Origin: Mytilus galloprovincialis
Taxonomy: Eukaryota > Mollusca > Bivalvia > Mytilida > Mytilidae
Direction of reading: 5' to 3'
DNA: 64,000 bases
Assembly (NCBI RefSeq): GCF_965363235.1
Contig: NC_134849.1
Location: forward strand, 51,778,122-51,842,121
In this document: positions 23,024 through 32,500 of the stretch, piece after piece
How the letters are laid out: every line of letters starts with the position of its first letter
Numbering within the stretch: the first letter of the stretch is position 1
Position numbers and translations under genes: made by a program
The notes under the pieces: generated by a model
What the model saw: the letters and a program-made list of their open reading frames with translations, nothing else
The model's database searches: none
What the model was told of the DNA's origin: nothing

Positions 23024-23249
23024 TTACAAACGTTGATTTTCGTCTACAGTTTTCCCTTCCCTTTCTCCTTGTTTTGTAGTCGAAGTTGGCGACACTACTG
23101 AAATTTCTGTTGAAGGTTGAGGTATAACTATTTCTAAAGAGTCTTGTAATGCTTGTTTGTTTGTTTCCTTAAGAAACAGAATGCACAAAGCCGATAGGAA
23201 AAAACAGCCTCCTAATAATAAATATGATATGCCTGGAATATGCTTGCTC
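23024..23249 (-). CDS. SLC22 minus copy, exon 8 with +1 frameshift
   Basis: 226 nt to the expected stop, one more than a multiple of three. It begins SKHIPGISY as in the plus copy; the reading frame then leaves the family consensus at TATTTTATTATT. The alternative frame restores LLLGG, LKETNKQALQD and a tail of about 46 residues longer than predicted for the plus copy by 30 residues. Confidence 0.85.
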
Positions 23250-26200
23250 TGAAATTAAAAACAAATATTTTAATTTTGTAACCGTTAACAACAACTTTAA
23301 ACAATTCGAGGACGCTTTGCGTGTTAACGCCAGGCGGTAAGTTTTTCATGCGTATCCAGAGTTATGACATGTTATTGATCTTTCCACTTTTCTGTGGAAA
23401 GACCTATTGTATTTGTTCTGATTATTATTATTAATTTTTTTTCTTTCGCCAAATTTTATTCTCGCATAAAATTTTTGTTACGCAATATGTCACTAAGATA
23501 TTTCTTATATAGTATCATACAGTATTTATGCTCATTTTATTTTCACCCATTCTTTAAAACCAAATACTTTTCTTTGTAGGAGTTATCCCCCCAACACTAT
23601 CTTCCTTGCGACTACATCTCCTCCGTAACCGTAAAAGAAAGCGACAAATTTATTTTATAAAATTGCTCACTATATCCTACTCATGATTAGTCCTATTTTG
23701 ATCGAAGCGATATGAACACTCCATATGAGAGTTATTTCCCCTTATGCATTTGATATAAGTGATATGCATTTCTATCTTGTAAACCATAAGTGATAGAGAC
23801 CTACGATCTTTTGATTTGAGGTCCTTGATTCAAAAACAAAATGAAAATTAGGTCAAGGTCAAAGGTCAAGGCCATATTCTTAATTTTAAATCTGGCTTAT
23901 TTTCACTTATTTCCAAAAAACGTATAAGATATCGACAAATTATTTTTACTAAATTGTTTACTGCGACAGTTCGTAACAGGTAAATTTTGATTGCAAGGGT
24001 ACATTAAACCTAAAAGCGAGTTTTCTCCCCTGTTGTATTTAAAAATACACATATGGTGATATAACTCATTAACCAAATATAATAAAGGCCTATGGTCTTT
24101 TGATTTGAGGTCCTTGGTTTATGACCTTGAAATTTATCTCAAGGTCATAGCTTAATTTTACGCTCTAGATTTTGACCTTTGCTTTTACCTCAAATGTATA
24201 CATGATAAGGGACGACATCAAAAGTTCAATGTAGGATAAAAAACTTAATTCACATAGTTTTTTCACTGACCCCCCCACCCCCCATCTTAACTTAATTTGA
24301 GAAAAATTGATTTACCTATATGGATATAAGTAAAATCGATTTTTATTAACAAAACTTGCAGCAATGTTGACCCCCCACCCCCAAACTATTTGATTTAAGT
24401 TTTTTATCCTACATCGATCTTTTGATGTCGTCCCTAAAGCCATGAGACTTTTGGCATGAAAACATTGCAGTTGAGTTAAAAGTTAACAAATAAGTAAAAT
24501 ATACAATGTTAACATGATCATTACTTTAGCTGTATTTTTCAACACCTTTTGAAGAATAAGGTCCTGAATGCTCTCCAACTTCGTACTATATTTGGCTTGT
24601 TTTAATTTTTTGATCTGAGCGTCGATGATGAGTGTACACGTTACGCTCTTTAGTGTAAACAAATTTTTACCAGATTAACCGACTAATTCATTATTATTAT
24701 TATTCATAAAAAAAAAAGAAGATGTGGTATGATTGCCAATGAGACAACTCTTTACAAGAGACCAAATGACACATAAATTATTAACTATAGGTCACCGTAA
24801 GGACTTCAACAATGAGCAAAGCATATGTGTATGGCTACTTACTGCAAACACTAATTGAGGAGCAATCATTGCACCGACTCTTGCCATAGCGTTGTTTACA
24901 CCTAGACCAACATTTCTGAAAATTAAGGAGTGAAAATTTAACTTAATTACAATTCCAAAGAATAAACATGCAGAAGTGTTTCAATGGTGAATGTCTACAA
25001 CCTTTTTTTTAATTTTGTTTTATATCCAAAGTTATATATCAATAACTACATGTAAATATTACTTCTACTTTATTCCCGAGTTCATAGGGGGAAATACTTA
25101 TATAGCAGAGGTGGATTTACAGGCCCCCCCCTTATCTTGGATAACATTGGTTAATTATATAGGGAATCACTGAAGCATGACTGGAGGGGACCCCTCTTAG
25201 GCAGTCAGTGGGTCCCCACTTAGGAAAATTTCTAGATCCGCCACTGTATGGAATACATATCGATGAGTCTGTACACTTATTCAAATTGCATTATTATGGA
25301 ACTGTCCCCATTTGCATTCTCAGTTTTATTTATACTAACCTGACAACTGTAGGATACGATTCTGAGGTAAGAATCCACAGTCCATACCATCCTGTTGCCA
25401 CACAGACTTTTGATGCCAATGCAAATCCATTGACGAGCTGTCCTTTATTTGGTATATCTAATAAAAACAAAAACACGAGATGTATGAATACGCAGACATG
25501 CCCAGTCAGAAAAAAAATGATAAGAAATATAATGCTTCGTGTAGAAAGAGTGCCACGTTCGCAAGTTAACGAACTTTTGAAACAACATTTTTATATGGTC
25601 TGTGAATTTCGACATTTTTCCAACTTACCCTTTTTTTTGGTGGGGGGGGGTCAAACTTTTCCACATAAATCACACGGTCGACTTTGTCAATATTTGCCAC
25701 TGAACACTAAGGAAGTGATCAATCAGTCAACTTTGTTTTATTGTTTATTCCTTTTTTACACATTTACAGCCGATTGCAATGAGTGTGTAGGTACAGGTAA
25801 TATCTTTGGTTATCTTGCTTGATAGCTGAACCGTGAAGTCATTATTAGATTATGTATACTACCCTCTTTTCAAGGTAGTCTAGTCCTACAGACAGATAGA
25901 TTGACTATCTGTCGGACTAGTAGTCTACTCTTAAAAGCGGGTAGTTTACCTATACTCATAATGACTTCACAGTTCCTATACAAGCAAGCTAACCAAAGAT
26001 CTTACCGTCACCTACACAATCATTGCAATCAGATGTAATGTGCATCTCATGTATCTTCTTTTACTTACCAATAAACTGAAAAACACCGACAGTGATACCT
26101 GTTATACCACCTATTAGGAATAGTACTAAAGTTGTCCATTTTCGTCCTGCGCTAGAAAAAAAAACATCGTTGGTATTCGAGCAGTATAATTAAAAAGCAT

Positions 26201-29200
26201 TTTAGCCTCTCATAAAAAAAAAATGTTGATTATAAAATAACACAACAATGGATTTTTCACCTCAAGTTTCAATTACGCCTTATACATTGGCAGGCATTCT
26301 ATCGTGTCTAGCGAATATTATTTTTAATGATTTCAATCTATCAATTCCATATAGCTTGATTTTTGTTCATTTTTGTCGTAGGAAGAAAAAACATGCAAAT
26401 AATTTGCTGTTTAACCCGAAAATGAACTCTCAATGGTGTATTATTACGCCTTGTATTCAATTGGTGATGAAGTTATTACGAATTATAATGAACAGTGGAA
26501 GAAATAGAATAATAATTCCTTTTAACACTTGATCATATGATAACTGCAATTGATCTTTAATTCCCAATAGCAGTCAATCTATATGAAATTGCCCTAACAA
26601 GTTAGATTTAATTTTATTAGTCGTTCTACATTTAGCTGATATGACGTCATCCACCTAAACTTAAACTTCAGTGGTATCGGGTGGTAAATTCTTCTTGGTT
26701 TTCTCCCTTTTAGTGTCGTAAATTATCACACGAGATGACAAAATTAGACTAGACTGATGAGTGCTGTCCCCTGGCTTGATACCTACGCTCTATCGATCAG
26801 ATTTGAGACATATTCATCAGTCTAATGAGATGACAAAATTTGCTTTCTCGTGCGAAACAATATGTGACGAGGTGATATTGTTTGCAGCCACAGTATAAAG
26901 TTGCAATGGAAGATATCACCCATGTACAACCCCATCTAACTTTTCAAAAGTTAATGTGGTTTTTTTTTATTATTATTTTTAATTTGTTTGTTTGGTATTT
27001 TTTTTTGTTTTTTTTTTTTGTTTCGTCATTGATGGAATCAAAGTCAAAGTGTTAGAACCTTGCTGTCCTAAACTTTCAAATATGTCATCCAATGTGAGGA
27101 AAACTATATAGTGCCGACTTCGAAGCTGTAGTATACGACTTTTAAAAAAAAGGTGCAATTATATACATTGCCAAACTATTTAAGTCTTAAGACTTTTCGC
27201 GGCAAGATAATAAATAAAGGTGTTAGCACTTTGCAAAAAATAAAATAAAATAGCGTTTAAAAAAATAACTATGATCGTGTTCTATAAAATCCTACTCACA
27301 AATTACAAAGTGGTGCAGCAAATATTGAGGTCATGTCCATCAGTCCTAGCAGCACCATATTCACATACAAGTTTCCAGATAGTTGTTCTACTCCGAAAGA
27401 TATAGTGTAATAACCATAACCACAAGAGAACCTGTTATGCAAATCGAGTGATGGTCAGTAATTCTTAACCCTTTACCACATTACCACAACTGGTCTCAAA
27501 TCGTTCATTTTCTTATCCCAGGCAGATAACCTTAGCCGTGTTTGACACATTTTTTTGGAACTTTTGATCCACAATGCTCTTCGACTTTGTACTTGTTTTG
27601 GCTTTTCGAACTTTTTATCTGAGCGTCAGTGATGAGTCTTGACGAAACGCGCGACGGTCTAGCGTATTAAATGATAAGCCTGGTACATTTTGATAGCTAT
27701 TATGTGTGTGTTTCTCTGTTATGTATGTTCTCCCATTTATTTGTACTGTAGTCCTGTCATGTAATGTTGTCATTTTAATGTGATATTTAACATTGTCATA
27801 AAAGCGGGAAGTTTGGCTAGCCACAAAACCAGGTTAAACCCACCATTTCTTTTTAAAATGTCCTGTATCAAGTCAGAAAAATTTCCATTATTATATCATA
27901 GTTCGTTTCTGTCTATGTTGCATTTTAGTGTTGTATTGCTGTTGTGTCGTTGATCTCCTCTTACATTTAATGTGTTTACCTCAGTTTAAGTTTGTAACCC
28001 GGATTTTTTTCCTCAATCGATTTATGAATTACGAACAGCGGTATACTACTGTTGCCTTTATCAAGAGATTTAGCCGTTCTGCTGCTTGTCATTGCAGATT
28101 TTGCTTGTATCTAAACCTTTGATTTTTGAACATAATGTGTTCCCTGGAACCAAAGAGTAGTACCGACTTTGTGGAAAAAAGTATTTTGAAAATGTCGAAA
28201 ATTCATAGGAATGCCTAGCGTACTAACATAATTGAATCCTTCGTTAATTGGTAGAGAGACATACATGTATAACAGAGTCAAGTTTGGCAAAATGTTTTGA
28301 ATACTTGTAAGTCTTGCATACAACAACTAGTGTAAGTCTGCACTACACTGTATTTGAATAATGCATACTCACGATATGGAAAAAACAAAATTGTAATTTA
28401 CATGGAAACATTTAAAGTGGGATAGTTTGAAATGAATAAACGATGTCTATAGTGTTAATAAATAAACTCATCATATAAACCAGGATTAAATTTTTTATTT
28501 ACGCCAGACGCGAGTTTCGTCTACAAAAAAACTCATCATTGACGCTCGAATCCCAAAAATATTGAATAGGCCAAATAAAGAACGAAGTTGAAGAGCATTG
28601 AAGACCAAAATTTCTAAAATGTTTGCCAAATACAGCTAAGGTAATATATTCCCGAGGTAGAAAAGTCTTAGTACTTCAAAAATTCAGAATGTTTATAAAC
28701 AGCTAATTTATAAATGATTATGACCATATCAATGATAATTCATGTCACCACAAAAGTGCTGACTATTGGGCTAATCATTTACAAATACAATACATGTATA
28801 GATTCATTTGCAAGAAAAACTTTCGTACAGTTAAACATAAAATGTCTAATACATATATACCTGCAATTGGAATATATGAAATGACATTTTATAGAAAAAA
28901 ATCATTTTTTAATATTAAATGATGCATTAAAGTTTAATTCGACAGATTGCACCGTTTCATAATAATGTTCTTTTCCCACTAAAGAATCTCATTATGAGTT
29001 GTATTTTAGTTGCATTGCAATTTTTCATGTTCATATAAAAATAATTATTACACTCGGATTGAAATTTAAATATGAAAAAGATATGAATTATTTCTATATT
29101 GATAAATTGGATAACGCACTATGGATAGCCAAAAAAGAAACATTATCAAGACTCAACTGCCTCGGTGGTTAAATGGTGGTCTGACCTTCGTTGCGGGTTG

Positions 29201-29482
29201 TGTGTTCATTATCAGCACATGTCATACTGAATACTTAAATATAAATATAAAATGCTCCTATAATATATGGTATTTAGAACATTTATTATCATGTTTTCCT
29301 GTGAACTTTTAAAACTGTGCATTACATTGTGAACTATCACGTTAAATATCCGGCTAGGCGTTTCAGTCTGGCACAAAGCAAGGTTAATACTCATATAAAT
29401 ATCCCATATTTCCGTTCTGATGTACATGTCCAATTTCCCACTGGACGTTTCGCATAATTTTATTTGCCAATCAATACTAAAG

Positions 29483-29575
<93 letters not shown>

Positions 29576-32500
29576 TAATATGATCATTTAAGGAATTGAA
29601 AATGACAATATGTTATTGATTGATATGTAATTCTAAACCACACTATTATTGCTAATTGTCTGAACAAATAGATCACAATATTGTATACAATGATTTTTTT
29701 ATGACACAAAATCCCAGATGCACAAATGACATAACGTTTGAAATAAAAGCAATCAGAGTGTATGAAAAATACTTTAAAAATCGTCTGTGGGGACACAAAA
29801 TCCTCCAACATTGCTATTATTTATCAAAATAGCAACATTGACAACAATGTATATTGTCATTTCATCGTTTTATAATGATAAATATTGTTTCAGTCTGTTC
29901 CTTTAATAATTTTATCTTATAAATATCAAATAAACTACAAATTGAACATGACAAATCAATAAATATGTTTTAAAAACATCAAATTTAACCATCTTCTTCG
30001 TAATTTGTGTTTATACTTGTCTTTTGAAAGTAGTTAGCTGAATTGTCCTCAATGCTCTTCAACTTCGTACTTTATTTGGTCTTTTTAGATCTGTTTTGGA
30101 TTCGAGCGTCACTGATGAGTCTTTTGTAGACGAAACGCCTCTGGTGAAAATACAAAATTTAATCCTGGCATCTATAATGAATTTATTAAAATCATCGAGT
30201 CCAAATTGTCACATATTGCAACAACAAAAACATGAAATCATCAATACAAATTTGGCATTTTGTTCAATCAATATAAACGAAAAGTTACAAGTTGATAGCA
30301 CGAAATGAGTGTTTATAACCAGTACTTCAATATGAAGCTAATGGTACGTCTGTTTTGCTTGCTACAGTAGATCGATTTTAACCCGCCAACAGCAGTTTGT
30401 TATCGTTCAGTTGATTGATAGCTGTTATGGACTTCTCGTTTTTAAATTCACTTGAGTTTGGTATTTTTGTTATTATTGACACCTTTAATCGCCTGGTTTT
30501 ATAAATGCTTCGAGTCAGGATTAAGGTGGGGCGATCTAAATTGTTTTATTCTTTAATTTTGTAGGCTATATTCAATATTTAGTGGCCCATTATGTTTTTG
30601 ATTTGGTTTTAGTGTCATTCCTCGCTATATACTTAGCCCATAAATCCTTATTCTGTAAGCTTAATCCATGTCATGTTAGGCAAATTTTCTAAATTATAAT
30701 CCTTGTACCTTTGATTACTATTTGCACCACTAGATCGATGCCACTGCTGGTGGACGTTTCGTCCCCTAGGGTATCACCAGCCCAGTAGTCAACACTTCGG
30801 TGTTAACATGAGAATCAATAATATGGTCATTTGCATAAATTTTCTTTTTACAAAACTTTGAATTTTTCGAAAAACGAAGGATTTTCTTATCCCAGGCATA
30901 GATTACTTTATTTGAAATTTTGGATCCTCAATGCTCTTCAACTTTGTACTTGTTCGGCTTCATAAATATTTTGATATGAGCGTCACTGATGAGTCTTTTG
31001 TAGACGAAACGCGCGTCTGGCGTACTAAATTATAATCCTGGTACCTTTGATTACTATTTCTCAAAATTAGAAGAACAAATCAGATTGTTTAATGCTCAAC
31101 ATGCCTTTGTTAGTCTGATATATTTTTTGATTTTAGTTCATATATATATTTTGGAGTTTAGTGATACATCCATTTACACTGAACCAGTACACACTTTTAT
31201 TTAAGGGCCAGCTGAAGACCACCTCCGGTGCGTAATTTTCACGTGTCATTAAAGACCCATTGGTGACCTGCGGCTCTTTGTTCGGGTTGTTGTCTCTTTT
31301 ACATATTCCCCTTTTATATTCTCATTTTTATTAGAATGACAGTGTGTTTCTGACATACTTTTAAAGTCTTACCAGCAAGCTGACAGAAGCAGCATTGTCT
31401 TCAACAGTTTTCTGTGTCTCACTATATCAAACACAGAGTACGTCCTGCTATCAGGTTCATCTCCCCATGTTTCCATTATTTTTAGGAATTTCTCTTTATC
31501 TGGTATTGGTGCATGGTTTATTTTAGCCACTTTAGCCATAACGTCATGGCCTTCATTTATTTTTTTGTTTGAGACGAGCCATCTGTAACTTTCTGGAATA
31601 AAGCTACAATTAGAATGATACTTGTTACTTGTGTGTATTGCAAAAATAAAAAATGGTCTAGCTGTTCTTTGTTAGAAAAAAAAAACACTCACGTTAAATC
31701 GACATTAAAATGTATTGTACTTTGCGATATCCGAGTATATTGGAATATATTTTCGGCTTTGAAAGGTCCTGACATGACTAATATCAACAATTCAAACGAG
31801 AAAACTATCGCCTTATTAAAAACACAAAAGGACATAAATAATGTTGCCGGGGCGAACATGTTTGTGAGTGCTCAACCATTTCGAAACATTAGAAGGTTGT
31901 GTAACACCACAACACAAAAACAAACACATAAAATAGTAAAAATCTATTTTCTTGATTTAAATGATTGATACAAAGAATAAAAATTCCGCACATAAAAACA
32001 GTAGACACAAAGCACCGAAATTAGAGTCCTCGCATTTACTGAAGTCTAGTTTAAAGCCAATTACAACTAATGAAAAATTCATGTTCTTCTAGACATTTTC
32101 TGTACCTTATCATCGACTATCCGTACCGGCAAATACAATATGATAAGTTTTACAGCCTTTATGTAAAATTGAGGGAAGATTGCGATACCGTTAAATGAAT
32201 CTGAAGTGAACTGAATTCCAAAATTCTTATATGTAACCAGAGAGCATGATTCCATAAAAAAATCACTTTGTCTCCTCCTGAAATATATATACTTTCATAG
32301 CTTAACAACATTCGGCTGGCTTAGTATCTAGATCTGCTACATGTAACAAGGGAAGCAATGCCATTATATATACATGCTTATTACAAATCTAAATACGTTA
32401 TCTTACCAAAAACCTAACATCCAAGGTACACAAAATACTGCAGTTGCAATCTGTAGGTGCATCCAGTCATGGAGGATCCATGAAAACAGCCCAAATGACA

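Noticed and set aside
25208..25822. 204-codon plus-strand open frame
   Set aside because: It is antisense to exon 6 of the minus transporter and continues through intron sequence and a repeat. No domain.
29135..29210. tRNA gene
   Set aside because: Only weak A-box and B-box-like words; no cloverleaf, anticodon arm or acceptor stem can be formed.
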